Assembly (NCBI GenBank): GCA_963755695.1
Contig: CAVWLB010000008.1
Span: 124,001-188,000 of the forward strand
Length of the DNA: 64,000 nucleotides
Source: QHWT01 sp963755695
GTDB lineage: Bacteria > Acidobacteriota > Vicinamibacteria > Vicinamibacterales > 2-12-FULL-66-21
Direction of reading: 5' to 3'
The notes beneath the pieces were generated by a model. It was given only the letters and a program-made list of their open reading frames with translations, ran no database searches and had not been told where the DNA came from. Both the position numbers and the translations under genes were made by a program. Of this stretch, positions 53,883-63,110 are shown piece after piece; within the stretch, counting starts at the first letter, position 1; each line of letters begins with the position of its first letter.

Positions 53883-55598
53883 CTAGTGCACTACTGCAGG
53901 CGATTCCGCGGCGGGAATGAACACGCGGGCCGGAGCGCTCCCGTCAATCGGAGCGACCCACACATCGGTCACCGCCGAGTCTGGACGTGGCACTCCATAG
54001 AGGACGTGGGTCGAGTCGAGCCATTCGATCTGGTCATCTACTGAACGCGTCTCCGCATCGAGCAGCCACTCCCGGCCGCTCGAAAGTTCGAATAACCCAA
54101 ACCGCCAGCGGATCGGCGTGCCGTCGACGCGTTTCTTGAAGGCGACGATGCGGTTATCGGGCGAGATCGACGGGCACTCCACGTTGTCGCGAATGACGGT
54201 GAACCTGCGCAGTCCGAGTTCGCCGCGAACCAGGTAGGTTTTGCCGCCGGTCTGCAGCGACGCATAGAAGACGTTGCTGTCGCGGGTGAACGTGACGCCC
54301 CAGAAATTGAAGTCCGCGGCCTTGAAGCGCGCACCCTCGCGCCACGTGGTAAACCCTTCGAGCTCGCCGAGGACGTCGCCTGCGGCCATATCGATCAGGA
54401 TCGTTCGGGTCGAAAGCGACGTGTTCGTGTAGGAATCGCCCGCGACAAAGACCGTCACCGCGCCGACTCGCCCGTCCGGCGAAATCCGCGTCCGGCTGAT
54501 GCTGCCGTCGAGAGGAATGACGGCGTGCGGCTGCAGATCCCGATCGAGAAGGAGCGCCTTGTAGCTGGTGAACACACCACGATCGGCTTGCAGGCAGATG
54601 CCCTGTCCGGCAGCGTAGGCCAGGCGGTCACAGGCGATGGGTGCGTTTACCGGCGACCCATCCGGCCGATCGAGCGGTGCCACCGAGAGGTCGCCGTAGG
54701 CGGCATCGGTTCCGGTATGACGGAACAGCACGTGCGGCGATTGCAGGGATGCGGTCAACGCTGCGGGCGCTGCCGCCAGAGCGTTGGTCCGCGACGAGAC
54801 CGAGCGGACGCCGACTTCGGCAACGACCGGCATGCTGATCAACACGAGCAGCAGCGCGGCGTGCGGGCGGAACAGTCGTGCTCTCTCCGCCGATGGAAAG
54901 ATCGTTCCGAGACGCTCGCTGGCCACCGACAGAAAAGCTGCACAGAGCGGCAGGATCACAAGAAGATCGCTGATATAGCGTCCGTAAAGGCCTTCGGGCC
55001 CATACGGCTCGGTCGCCGCGTGCAAGGCTTCGCTCGACGGCAGCCATCCGGCCTCGGCGGATTCGTGAAGGGCATACAAAGCCAGTTGCCCGATGAACAG
55101 CGTGGCAAAGGCAATCATTGCCGCCCGGAACGGCCGCGCGGACAGCCGTCGGATGCACGCGGAACAAACCATGGCCGCCGCCAGTGCGGTGGCTGCGCCG
55201 ACGCCAATCGACGTCAGCCCCTGAGCGGAACGCGCGTCGATTACCGGCACGAGAGCCGCACCGATCTCCATTGCCTGTCGCACGATCAACAAGACAATCG
55301 CGCCGGACCCGAGCAGCGGAAATGGTGTTTCAGACCGCGTGCCAGTCACCTGCGCCAGAAACCACAGGGCCGGGATGAGCGCCGTTGCCGCCAATGCGGC
55401 TTCCCACTGCGACTGGTGCGTCGACAGGCGGAACAGCGCCGTCGCCAGGACACACGCCGGAAGCGCCGCCGCGAGCGCCAGCCGGGTCCACATGCGCTCG
55501 CGCGAGGCGTGGTGGCGTGCCGACCATGTCATCCAGATCGCGACAGGAACCAGTGCCTGAAGGCCCTGTGACAACGTTCGGGCAGCAAGATCGCTCAT
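53883..55598 (-). CDS. Membrane protein with C-terminal propeller-like domain
   Basis: 571 residues. Residues 1-270 contain about seven hydrophobic helices. Residues 290-571 look like a WD40/TolB-type beta-propeller facing the periplasm: DGSISRTRISPDGRVGAVTV, DFNFWGVTFTRDSNVFYASL, VECPSISPDNRIVAFKKRVD and QIEWLDSTHVLYGVPRPDSA. I do not know a named family. It lies downstream of the glycan operon on the same strand with a 148-bp gap and could be part of it. Confidence 0.7.
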   Translation of the reverse strand: MSDLAARTLSQGLQALVPVAIWMTWSARHHASRERMWTRLALAAALPACVLATALFRLSTHQSQWEAALAATALIPALWFLAQVTGTRSETPFPLLGSGAIVLLIVRQAMEIGAALVPVIDARSAQGLTSIGVGAATALAAAMVCSACIRRLSARPFRAAMIAFATLFIGQLALYALHESAEAGWLPSSEALHAATEPYGPEGLYGRYISDLLVILPLCAAFLSVASERLGTIFPSAERARLFRPHAALLLVLISMPVVAEVGVRSVSSRTNALAAAPAALTASLQSPHVLFRHTGTDAAYGDLSVAPLDRPDGSPVNAPIACDRLAYAAGQGICLQADRGVFTSYKALLLDRDLQPHAVIPLDGSISRTRISPDGRVGAVTVFVAGDSYTNTSLSTRTILIDMAAGDVLGELEGFTTWREGARFKAADFNFWGVTFTRDSNVFYASLQTGGKTYLVRGELGLRRFTVIRDNVECPSISPDNRIVAFKKRVDGTPIRWRFGLFELSSGREWLLDAETRSVDDQIEWLDSTHVLYGVPRPDSAVTDVWVAPIDGSAPARVFIPAAESPAVVH

Positions 55599-55746
55599 AG
55601 GCAGCCGCCAATCATCCGCAAAGGATTGGCCATTCGAGGCGCCGTGCAGGACTTGGAGAAACCGCGTCTCGCCGGTCTCCCCCGGTGGTCTTGTCGCCGG
55701 ACGAGAAGACTTTTGTCGCCGGAGACCAGGAGTGTCAGCTCGCCGG
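55599..55746. repeat. Intergenic GTCGCCGG word repeats
   Basis: TTGTCGCCGGA occurs twice (about 55691 and 55714) and GCTCGCCGGTC/GTCTCGCCGGTCTCC are decayed copies; CCCCCGGTGGTCTTG adds a complementary piece. No convincing gene; a 145-residue minus frame starting at 56032 is a shadow of the kinase gene. Confidence 0.5.
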
Positions 55747-56673
55747 TCATTGGCTTTTGAGCCAGCCGTCGGGGTTTCGGGCGAACCGGTCGAGAATCGT
55801 GAGCAGCGATTGTCGCAGCGCCGTTCTCGCCGGTGACGCGAACGAGCGCCGCACGCGCCAGAGCAGGTGATGCAGCAGAAGCCCTTCGACAGTCAGCCTG
55901 TCGTAGCCGGCGCGTTCGGCGGCGTCGCGCACGCACACCTCGAGGCACGCCGACCATGGCAGGTCGCACGCCCCCTCTTGTGACAACCGCATCGACAGGG
56001 CCAGGCCGAACTCGTCGTGGAGCGGCATGCACGTCTCGCCGAACTCGTCGAAATCGATGATTCCCACCGACTGCGGCGACACCAGCAGGTTGTTCAGGGA
56101 AAAATCTCCATGCTGCCAGTGGCTTTCGATGGTGCCGAGATCGTCGAGCCGCTCGGCCCGGCGCATCACGAACGAGACGACGTCAGGGGCGAACATCAAG
56201 CCGGCATCGACCGAAGCGCGGACCTGCGCCCGGAGCGCCTCGCCGGCATGGATGGTGGTGGTCCAATCAGGCTCGCCGTCCACAGCCGTTTGAAACTGGC
56301 GCAGCGAGCGCACCGCGTGTTGCAGCAGTGTCTGCCACTGGCGCGCGTTCCGATACTCACGGCGAAGCGCGAACCAGGGCAGGCCCGGCAGCCCTCCCTG
56401 GATACAGATGGCCGAACCGAGATCCCACTGCGTACACGCGAGCGGTTCGGGCACGACCCCTGGAATCCTGGCGTGGAGTCCAAGCAGCACCTGGTGATGG
56501 CGCCGCATCTGGGCCACGGTGCCCATCTCGACCACACACGCCGGCCGCGAGCGATCCCGGTCGAAGACGAGAAACTTCGGATGCGTCGCAGACAGGGCCA
56601 CCACTGAGAGTCGCCTGGGATCGAATCGCCCAGGCAGCGCGTCGTGCAGGATCTCGGCGACGCGGAGAATCAT
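55747..56673 (-). CDS. APH-like phosphotransferase in glycan operon
   Basis: 308 residues from ATG 56673, overlapping the previous stop by 4 bases. The aminoglycoside-phosphotransferase/choline-kinase fold is shown by HWQHGDFSLNNLLVS (Brenner motif H-G-D-x4-N) and VGIIDFDEFGETCMPLHDEF (the DFD metal site). The N-lobe has FLVFDRDRSRPACVVEMG with less typical ATP-site residues. The product probably phosphorylates a sugar or lipid-linked intermediate. In glycan loci such kinases often modify sugars with phosphate or choline-like groups. Confidence 0.82.
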   Translation of the reverse strand: MILRVAEILHDALPGRFDPRRLSVVALSATHPKFLVFDRDRSRPACVVEMGTVAQMRRHHQVLLGLHARIPGVVPEPLACTQWDLGSAICIQGGLPGLPWFALRREYRNARQWQTLLQHAVRSLRQFQTAVDGEPDWTTTIHAGEALRAQVRASVDAGLMFAPDVVSFVMRRAERLDDLGTIESHWQHGDFSLNNLLVSPQSVGIIDFDEFGETCMPLHDEFGLALSMRLSQEGACDLPWSACLEVCVRDAAERAGYDRLTVEGLLLHHLLWRVRRSFASPARTALRQSLLTILDRFARNPDGWLKSQ

Positions 56674-57155
56674 AGCCGGGTGCCAATCAGAATGATGCCG
56701 CCCACGGACGGATCGCAGCCGAGCCACCAACCTAGCACGCGTCTGACGAACGCCCATCGGCGGCTGTGGCCGAGAAGGTGAGTGCGCGCGTACTCTTCGG
56801 CGATACTTCCCAGCTCGAAAATGAGCGACGGATTTGCGAGACTTGGTTCGACCGCGTAGCGTGTGACCTGACAGCCGCTGGCGACAAGCGCTTTCTCGCA
56901 CTTGCGCACGCGCATCGGCAGCGTCGCCCACGACAGAAGATCGGCAAAACGGCCGCGGCCGCTCCGGAGCGGAATGCCCACGATTATCGGCTCACGGCGC
57001 CGCGGCAGGTTCACCTGCAGCGTCAGCGGCCGCAGCGGATGCCATTCACCATCCATCATCAAGAGGCCGGAACCGGACAGCGCGCCCTGGATCGCTGGAT
57101 CCGCCGTCACTCCCGCAAAGAGCTGTTCGATTGGGTGAGCGCCCATGATCGTCAC
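56670..57155 (-). CDS. Hypothetical protein coupled to APH-like kinase
   Basis: 161 residues from GTG 57155, whose GTGA overlaps the glycosyltransferase stop; its own stop overlaps the kinase ATG. No membrane segment is sure, though GCDPSVGGIILIG at the end is hydrophobic. The piece LIFELGSIAEEYARTHLL resembles ACVVEMGTVAQMRRHHQVLL in the N-lobe of the kinase next to it, so it may be a half-kinase paralogue. I do not recognise a family. Confidence 0.68.
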   Translation of the reverse strand: MTIMGAHPIEQLFAGVTADPAIQGALSGSGLLMMDGEWHPLRPLTLQVNLPRRREPIIVGIPLRSGRGRFADLLSWATLPMRVRKCEKALVASGCQVTRYAVEPSLANPSLIFELGSIAEEYARTHLLGHSRRWAFVRRVLGWWLGCDPSVGGIILIGTRL

Positions 57156-58330
57156 CTGGTCAGCCGAAGGCGCGAGAGCGGACCCGCGCCGTAGAGTTGC
57201 CGGGCCAGGCGCGCGTTTGCGATCATCGCCCGATACGTGTCCACGTACTTGGCCGCCGTCCGCTCCGGCTGACATTCCTGCTCCACGTACTGACGCCCGG
57301 CCTTACCGAACCGGATCCGAGTGGCCTCCGACGCCGCCAGACGATCGAGCGCATCCGCCAGCGCACTCGCGTCGGAAGGTGGAACCAGCAACCCCGTGGC
57401 CTCGTGCTCGACGACGGTGGGAATGCCGCCGACGTCGGAGGCCACCACCGGAAGTTCCGCCAGCATTGCCTCGAGAATGCTCCGCGGGCGCGCTTCGCTC
57501 AACGACGGCAGCACGAAGATGTCGGCCTGCTGCAGCAGCGGCGCCACGTTCTCGCGGTGATTGAGCAGCGTCACACGGCTCCCGATGCCGAGCGATTCGA
57601 TTGCCGCGCGGATCCGGGCCGAGTATTCGCCAACCTCCCAGTCGCCACCCACGAGCCACAGCTCGGCGTCGACGACCATTCGAACGAAGGCTTCAATGAG
57701 GACGTGCAGCCCCTTGCGCTCGACGAGCTGCCCGAGGAACAGGATGCGAGGCGCGCGCATGCCAATACGGCGACGATCGATGCCCGAGATGCGCGCCGGC
57801 CTGAAGAGATCGCCGGTCACCACGACCCGCGGTGCGAGCGGCGATGCGAGAAGCTGACCGGCCTGGGGGGCGCAGTTTGCCAGCAGCGTCGCGATCCAGC
57901 GGTTCGACGGATTGTTCTCGATGAACGCTCCGCTCGCCCTTCCCGCGATTGGGATCCCGCACAGGTGGGCGGCACACGCCAGCGACGGACCGTAGCCGCT
58001 GTAGTTGAGATGCACGATGTCGGGACGAATGACGGCAAGACGCTGCAGCCATCGCGCCACGTCGAGCGCGTAGAGCGGCAGGCCGCTGCGCGAAAATACC
58101 CGGCTCCCCGCCGGCAGCACCGCGGCGCCATTTCTTGCGGCCGCCGCCGCGAACTTCTCGTCGATCGGTCCCGCGAATGTGAAATGAACCCCGTGCGGAC
58201 GCGCCAGCGCCGCCAGATCGATCGCGTCATTTACCGCGCCAATCCGGAGATCGGAAGACGACAGCTCCATGAGCACGTGGAGCTGATCGTTGGCCTCGGC
58301 CGGCGACGGTGCTGATTGAGGGCGCGTCAT
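57152..58330 (-). CDS. Glycosyltransferase family 4 (GT-B)
   Basis: 392 residues from ATG 58330 (ATGA overlap with the upstream GT2 stop). The second GT-B half is clear: RILFLGQLVERKGLHVLIEA near 205, LWLVGGDWEVGEYSARI, VTLLNHRENVAPLLQQADIF, VLPSLSEARPRSILEAMLAE with the E-x7-E motif, and LPVVASDVGGIPTVVEHEAT. The N-terminal half has VIRPDIVHLNYSGYGPSL. It transfers a sugar from a nucleotide sugar to a lipid-linked glycan. Retaining type by family. Confidence 0.92.
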   Translation of the reverse strand: MTRPQSAPSPAEANDQLHVLMELSSSDLRIGAVNDAIDLAALARPHGVHFTFAGPIDEKFAAAAARNGAAVLPAGSRVFSRSGLPLYALDVARWLQRLAVIRPDIVHLNYSGYGPSLACAAHLCGIPIAGRASGAFIENNPSNRWIATLLANCAPQAGQLLASPLAPRVVVTGDLFRPARISGIDRRRIGMRAPRILFLGQLVERKGLHVLIEAFVRMVVDAELWLVGGDWEVGEYSARIRAAIESLGIGSRVTLLNHRENVAPLLQQADIFVLPSLSEARPRSILEAMLAELPVVASDVGGIPTVVEHEATGLLVPPSDASALADALDRLAASEATRIRFGKAGRQYVEQECQPERTAAKYVDTYRAMIANARLARQLYGAGPLSRLRLTR

Positions 58331-59343
58331 GGCCGAGCCGTCGAGGGCTGTCGTACCCGGCGAGACATGCGGTCCAGGAGTCCGGCGGCAAACGGCCCGA
58401 GCCGGCGCTTCCACTGCAGCCGCGACCATGCTTTCGTCTCGGTGATTGCCGAATCGCACGAGACCGCAAACTCCAGGGCCTCCGCGCAGTCGGCCCGGTG
58501 TCCGCCGTCGAAGAGCCGGGCCGCGCTCCAGAACGCCGCTTCCGCCGTCGTCTGGCGCACCTGACGCATGCAACGCTCCCGTTCCGCCGGCGCGAGCGGA
58601 GATTCCACGAGGTGGGTTTCGAACGCGCGCAGCTGCTCTTCCAGGCGCTGCAGCGGCGTGTAGCCGAGGCTCATGTTGGTGGCGTGAAGCCGACGGAACG
58701 CCTGGACGGCGTCGAGGGCCGCCACGCGGCCGTGCGACACGATGCGCAGCCAGATTTCGGTATCGCCGCTGTGAGGCAGATCCACCCGGTAGTCCCCTGC
58801 CGCCCGATGGGCATCGGTCTTGACCAGCACGGTCGGCGCCTGAATCGGGGTGTGACCGAGGCGGCATGCCGTGTCGAGCAGTTCGCGGTACGAGTAGATG
58901 CGATAGCTCTCCGGCTGCATCCGAGCGTCGTGCCAGGGAGGCTGCGGAGCGCTGAACGCAATGTCGCGTCCGTAGGTGAGGACGACATCTGGATGCGCCT
59001 GCATCACGCGAACGGCGCGCGCAAGCGATCCTGACGTGAGGACATCGTCAGCCGACAGCAGGAGCACGTATTCCGCATGCACCCACTCGAGCCCCTCGTT
59101 GTAGGTGCGGATGTGGCCGCGGTTGACCTGGTGGCGGCGCGATTCGACGCGTGGGTCGCGCGCCAGTTCCGCCGCGACAGCCGGCGTGTTGTCCGTCGAC
59201 GCATCGTCGAGGATCAGAACCCGCACCGCGATTTCTTCCTGCGCGAGGACGCTCTTTACCGCATCCGCCAGCAAATGCCCGTAGTTGTGGCACGGGATGA
59301 TCGCATCCACCGTGCTGATTGGCAGACCCGCCCGTTTGATCAT
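58327..59343 (-). CDS. Glycosyltransferase family 2 (GT-A)
   Basis: 338 residues. GT2 start: VDAIIPCHNYGHLLADAVKS near 12, RVLILDDASTDNTPAVAAEL near 40, GLEWVHAEYVLLLSADDVLT with the metal-binding DD near 95. The C-terminal part contains DLPHSGDTEIWLRIVSHG, an ED/W-like acceptor region. A helical tail ends the protein. It begins right after the acyltransferase stop (adjacent codons), keeping the operon coupled. Confidence 0.92.
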   Translation of the reverse strand: MIKRAGLPISTVDAIIPCHNYGHLLADAVKSVLAQEEIAVRVLILDDASTDNTPAVAAELARDPRVESRRHQVNRGHIRTYNEGLEWVHAEYVLLLSADDVLTSGSLARAVRVMQAHPDVVLTYGRDIAFSAPQPPWHDARMQPESYRIYSYRELLDTACRLGHTPIQAPTVLVKTDAHRAAGDYRVDLPHSGDTEIWLRIVSHGRVAALDAVQAFRRLHATNMSLGYTPLQRLEEQLRAFETHLVESPLAPAERERCMRQVRQTTAEAAFWSAARLFDGGHRADCAEALEFAVSCDSAITETKAWSRLQWKRRLGPFAAGLLDRMSRRVRQPSTARP

Positions 59344-60414
59344 CTACGCCTCCCTGACCTGCCCGGGTGAGACCCGGACGCGCGCGGTCTGTTCAACGAC
59401 CATCGAGGCGATCCGATCGCGAAGCTTGCGGACGGCAACGAGCCGGTGAAGACCTTCGGACACCAACAACAGCCCAACGAGACAGATCAGCAAACGCAGA
59501 GCGACGCGCGGCCAGTACGAAGGGGCAACGCTGTGCACCCACGGCCCGGTGGCGTAGTACAGGGGCATGTGAGCCACGAACACGATCACGGAATTGCGCG
59601 CGACGAGACGCATGAAGCGGTTGTCCGCTACGCCGTTCAGCGACTCGTAGGTGAGCCAGGTGACCGCCAGGTAAACGACCGACACGCTCAGGGATACGAG
59701 AAGAGCGTTGGCGTCCGGTGAAAGTGGAAAGGACATCAACGGAAACGTCGGCAACGGCGCGATCCGGTGCATCACCACGGCCCAGACGACAATGCATGCG
59801 GCCAACGCGATCGTGAAGCGCAGGTTCGGAGACTCGCGTGTCTCGTGCTTCTGACCGCAGAACATTCCGAGGAGCAGAACCGTGATCCAGTTCGAGATCG
59901 CCATGTAGGCGATGTACGGTCCCGCCGTGACCAGCAGCACCGCCCGGATCAGGATCTCCGCGCCGAGCGCTGCGGCCAGCAAATTCAGGCTCACCGTCGT
60001 TCGGCGCAGCACCAGCGCCCAGAGCAGCAGAAGGTGAATATAGGTGCCGATGTACCAGGTCGTCGGGTTCGCCGGAAACGCGTTGATGAGCACGTTGGTG
60101 CCGAAGGCGAACGGGAGGTAGTTACTGCGTTGCAGGCCGCCGCCGGTCAAAGCGCCGATCGCGGTGAGCGTCAACGCACAGACGAGGCCCCAGAGAAAAA
60201 CCTCGAAGAGCCGTTGATAGACGACCAGCCAGACCGGGCGGCTTTCGCGCACCAGGGTGAAGCCGCTCGCAAAGACAAAAAACGTGACGCCGAACTGTTT
60301 CAGATAGATTGGCGGCGCCATCCACACCACCGACCTGTGCGCCAGGTGACCGTAGACGATCAGCATCAAGCCGATCGCCTTCATCCAGTCAACGAACGGG
60401 TACGAGCGCTGCAT
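59344..60414 (-). CDS. Acyltransferase family 3 membrane protein (OafA/ExoZ-like)
   Basis: 356 residues with about ten helices. The start RSYPFVDWMKAIGLMLIVYG and the catalytic-type histidine in YGHLAHRS near 22-27 are typical of acyltransferase-3 proteins; GVTFFVFASGFTLVRESRP follows. It moves acetyl or succinyl groups onto exported glycans. Its start overlaps the 3' end of the hexapeptide acetyltransferase by 26 bases. Confidence 0.85.
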   Translation of the reverse strand: MQRSYPFVDWMKAIGLMLIVYGHLAHRSVVWMAPPIYLKQFGVTFFVFASGFTLVRESRPVWLVVYQRLFEVFLWGLVCALTLTAIGALTGGGLQRSNYLPFAFGTNVLINAFPANPTTWYIGTYIHLLLLWALVLRRTTVSLNLLAAALGAEILIRAVLLVTAGPYIAYMAISNWITVLLLGMFCGQKHETRESPNLRFTIALAACIVVWAVVMHRIAPLPTFPLMSFPLSPDANALLVSLSVSVVYLAVTWLTYESLNGVADNRFMRLVARNSVIVFVAHMPLYYATGPWVHSVAPSYWPRVALRLLICLVGLLLVSEGLHRLVAVRKLRDRIASMVVEQTARVRVSPGQVREA

Positions 60415-61048
60415 CGCGCGCCTCGCTTTCTACGCGCGCCAGCGGCGGCTCGAGTTTGCGAATCATTCGCGCAGGGTTGCCGCCAACCACCACCCGGGCC
60501 GGCACCGCGGTCGCGACCACGCTGCCGGCAGCGGCCATCGCGCCCGAACCGACGTCCGCAATGATGATTGCGCCTTCGCCAATCCAGGCACCCACGCCAA
60601 TCTCGACCTGAACCATCTTCGACATGTCCGTCGGCAACCATCGCCCCGACGGGCCGAGCGAGTGCAGCGCGCCACCACTGAGGATGCTGACCCGACTGCC
60701 GATCAGGCAGGCCTCCCTCAGCCGAGAGGAGGCAATGAGGGCGTAAGGCCCGATGTAAACCTCGCGCTCGACGATCACGGCGCGATGGGTGAAGATGGCG
60801 CCAAACCCTATGAAACAATCACGCGCGCAGCTGTCCAGTGCCACACGATAGAACGCCCGGCGCAGAATCATCCCCGGCAGCCCCGGAAGGAGCGCGACCG
60901 TCTGCGCGCACGTGTTAAAGACTCGCTCGCTGCGTGGCGCGAGGCGGCGCTCGAGTGCCGCGCAAAGGCTGAGCGGCGACATCAGCGCAATCGCAACCGC
61001 GTCGACGGTCGCCTTGAGCGTGCGGCGGAGCACGGCCAATCGGCTCAT
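60389..61048 (-). CDS. Left-handed beta-helix (hexapeptide) acetyltransferase, WcaF-like
   Basis: 219 residues. Hexapeptide turns are seen from about residue 80: FIGFGAIFTHRAVIVEREVY, IGPYALIASSRL, CLIGSRVSILSGGALHS, VEIGVGAWIGEGAIIIADVG, and SGAMAAAGSVVATAVPARVV followed by VGGNPARMIR. This is the acetyl-CoA-dependent sugar O-acetyltransferase pattern. The first 60 residues form an amphipathic helix region. Start overlaps the AMP-ligase stop by 4 bases. Confidence 0.9.
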   Translation of the reverse strand: MSRLAVLRRTLKATVDAVAIALMSPLSLCAALERRLAPRSERVFNTCAQTVALLPGLPGMILRRAFYRVALDSCARDCFIGFGAIFTHRAVIVEREVYIGPYALIASSRLREACLIGSRVSILSGGALHSLGPSGRWLPTDMSKMVQVEIGVGAWIGEGAIIIADVGSGAMAAAGSVVATAVPARVVVGGNPARMIRKLEPPLARVESEARDAALVPVR

Positions 61049-62409
61049 ACGGCCCCGGCTCCCGCTGCCTGAACCGCCGTCCGGCGGTTGCGTTTGAATC
61101 GGCTGGTGTGGAGTGGCTCGGTCGAGACGATCACCCGGGTCGGCACTTTGTAGGGAGCGAGGCGCTCGAGGCAGAATCGGCGCAACCTGACCTTGACGTC
61201 CGGCAGCGACTCCTCTTGCCGCAGTTTCAAGTGCGCGACCACCGTCTGTCCGCTAATCGCGTTTCGCTCACCATGGACGACGGCATCCTCGACGTTGTCC
61301 ATCGAGAGAAGCACCGCTTCCACTTCCGCCGGATATACCTTGTTGCCGCCGACGTTGATGATTTCGCTGTCCCGCCCGAGGAATCGCACCCAGTCGCCAT
61401 CGACCTCAACCATGTCGCCGGTATCGAAATAGCCGTCGGCGTCGAAAGGACTCGGCGCGTTCAGGTAACCGAGCATCGCAGACTCGGCGCGGATCCAGAG
61501 GCGGCCGTCGACAATCTTCGTCTCGTAGCCTTCGCCGCCGACCTTGACCCACAACGACCGATCGTCGCGCGACTTCGATCGCAGGATGCCGAGCTCGGTC
61601 ATGCCATAGGTCTGAAGGAACCGGGCGCCGGGAAAGCAGTCGTTGGCCCGTTCGAGCGTGTACGGAGGCATCGGCTCGGTGCCGTAGGTGATCAGCTTCA
61701 GCGATGACACATCGTGACGCGCGGGTTCTTCCGAAACCAGCAGCAGGTTGAGAAACGTCGGCGAGGTCGGGAGCAGCTCGACACGATACCGATCGATTGC
61801 TGCACACACCGCCGCCGGCGACCGATCCGGTGCGACGACGACTGCGCCGCCGTTGGCGAGGGTGTACAGCAGCGTGTTCACGCCGCCGATGTGATCGAGC
61901 TGGAGGAACACCAGCGTGCGATACGCATGGCGCGGCGTCTGAAATTTCTTCAGCAGCAGCGCGAGATCGTGAACCGCGGCCTTCGGCTGTCCGGTGGATC
62001 CCGACGAGAACAGGACCAGGCCCGGATGCTCGCGGGAACGCAGCGTCTGGTAGTGCGGGTGCGTAGCGTCCCGGCCGGTGCTCGTGACCAACGTCACGTC
62101 GCCGGCCATGATGCGCCACTCCACCTGACCCAGCTCGAGAAATGCCTCGCGCTGAGCGGCGGAATCGCGTGACAGCGGAACGATCACCGTACCTGTGCGC
62201 AGCAGCGCCAGGAACGCCGAGACGGTCTCGATTCCGTAGTCCCCTTCGAGGCTGACCACGGCACCCCCGGCGATTCCTTCGTACGCGAACCGTTCGGTCC
62301 ACGCAATGACGCGCTCGTGCAGCTCGGCGTAATCGCAGGTGCCCTGCGGCTCCGCGATCGCCAGCGCCTCGCCTCTCGAAACCATTGCGTCGAACAGGAA
62401 GTCGATCAT
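61045..62409 (-). CDS. Stand-alone acyl/aminoacyl-AMP ligase (ANL superfamily)
   Basis: 454 residues from ATG 62409 (ATGA overlap with the SDR stop). ANL motifs: A3 GLVLFSSGSTGQPKAAVHDL near 133, YGMTELGILRSK near 265, YFDTGDMVEVDGDWVRFLGR near 330, IINVGGNKVYPAEVEAVLLS, and the C-terminal catalytic lysine in SRFKRNRR. It activates a carboxylic acid as adenylate and loads it on a carrier, most likely the ACP encoded two genes upstream. It is short for the family (usual 500-550). Substrate unknown. Confidence 0.92.
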   Translation of the reverse strand: MIDFLFDAMVSRGEALAIAEPQGTCDYAELHERVIAWTERFAYEGIAGGAVVSLEGDYGIETVSAFLALLRTGTVIVPLSRDSAAQREAFLELGQVEWRIMAGDVTLVTSTGRDATHPHYQTLRSREHPGLVLFSSGSTGQPKAAVHDLALLLKKFQTPRHAYRTLVFLQLDHIGGVNTLLYTLANGGAVVVAPDRSPAAVCAAIDRYRVELLPTSPTFLNLLLVSEEPARHDVSSLKLITYGTEPMPPYTLERANDCFPGARFLQTYGMTELGILRSKSRDDRSLWVKVGGEGYETKIVDGRLWIRAESAMLGYLNAPSPFDADGYFDTGDMVEVDGDWVRFLGRDSEIINVGGNKVYPAEVEAVLLSMDNVEDAVVHGERNAISGQTVVAHLKLRQEESLPDVKVRLRRFCLERLAPYKVPTRVIVSTEPLHTSRFKRNRRTAVQAAGAGAV

Positions 62410-63110
62410 CCGTACCCTCCGAGGTACACCACCTGCCCGGTCACCAGGCTGCTCCGCTCGCTGAGAAAGAAGTCGACCACGTTGGCCACATCTTCCGGCT
62501 CCGCCCATCGCTGCACCGCCTGCTGATCGACGAGCGTCTGCAGGGTCGTGACCGGCACCGCATTGGTCAGCCTGGTGCGAATCGGCGACGGCCCGACCGA
62601 GTTGCAGGTGATGCCGAACGGTCCGAGCTCCTTCGCAGCAATCCGGGTAAACGTTTCAACCGCGCTCTTCGACGCCGCGTAGATCGCCTCGCCCGCCAGC
62701 CGCGCCGGCACCGCAATCGTGGTGACGTTGACGATCCGTCCGTGCTTGGCCCGCCGCAGCAGCCGCAGCCCGGCGTGCGTGAGCAGGAACGTGCCGAGCA
62801 CGTTCGTCTCGAGCACCTGTCGCGCGGTTGCTGCCGGCGTCAGCGCGATCGCGTTCATCGAGGCAACCCCGGCGTTGTTCACCATCGCGTGCAACGCGCC
62901 GAACCGCGTGCGAATTTCCCCGAACATCTGCTCGACTGCCGTGGGGTTGGCCACGTCGGTCGAAAAGTGCACGTATCGGTCGTGCGTGAGCGGCGCCGCA
63001 TGACGCGCGCAACCGGCCACGGTCCAGCCCTTCTCGAGGTAATGCTTCGCCAGGTGCAACCCGATGCCGCTGCTCGACCCCGAGATCAGAATCACCTGGC
63101 CGTTGGTCAT
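62406..63110 (-). CDS. SDR family oxidoreductase (FabG-like)
   Basis: 234 residues. Cofactor motif ILISGSSSGIGLHLAKHYLE (TGxxxGxG-like) near 7, NNAG in LHAMVNNAGVASM near 75, catalytic region VNVTTIAVPARLAGEAIYAA with the Y-x3-K in YAASKSAVETF, and TGQVVYLGGYG at the end. The expected catalytic serine reads T/I here (TTIAVPARL), a variation to note. It may reduce a beta-keto or sugar intermediate. Overlaps the ACP gene stop. Confidence 0.9.
   Translation of the reverse strand: MTNGQVILISGSSSGIGLHLAKHYLEKGWTVAGCARHAAPLTHDRYVHFSTDVANPTAVEQMFGEIRTRFGALHAMVNNAGVASMNAIALTPAATARQVLETNVLGTFLLTHAGLRLLRRAKHGRIVNVTTIAVPARLAGEAIYAASKSAVETFTRIAAKELGPFGITCNSVGPSPIRTRLTNAVPVTTLQTLVDQQAVQRWAEPEDVANVVDFFLSERSSLVTGQVVYLGGYG

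Noticed and set aside
55595..56032. 145-residue minus frame
   Set aside because: Out-of-frame shadow of the APH-like kinase that runs into repeat DNA.
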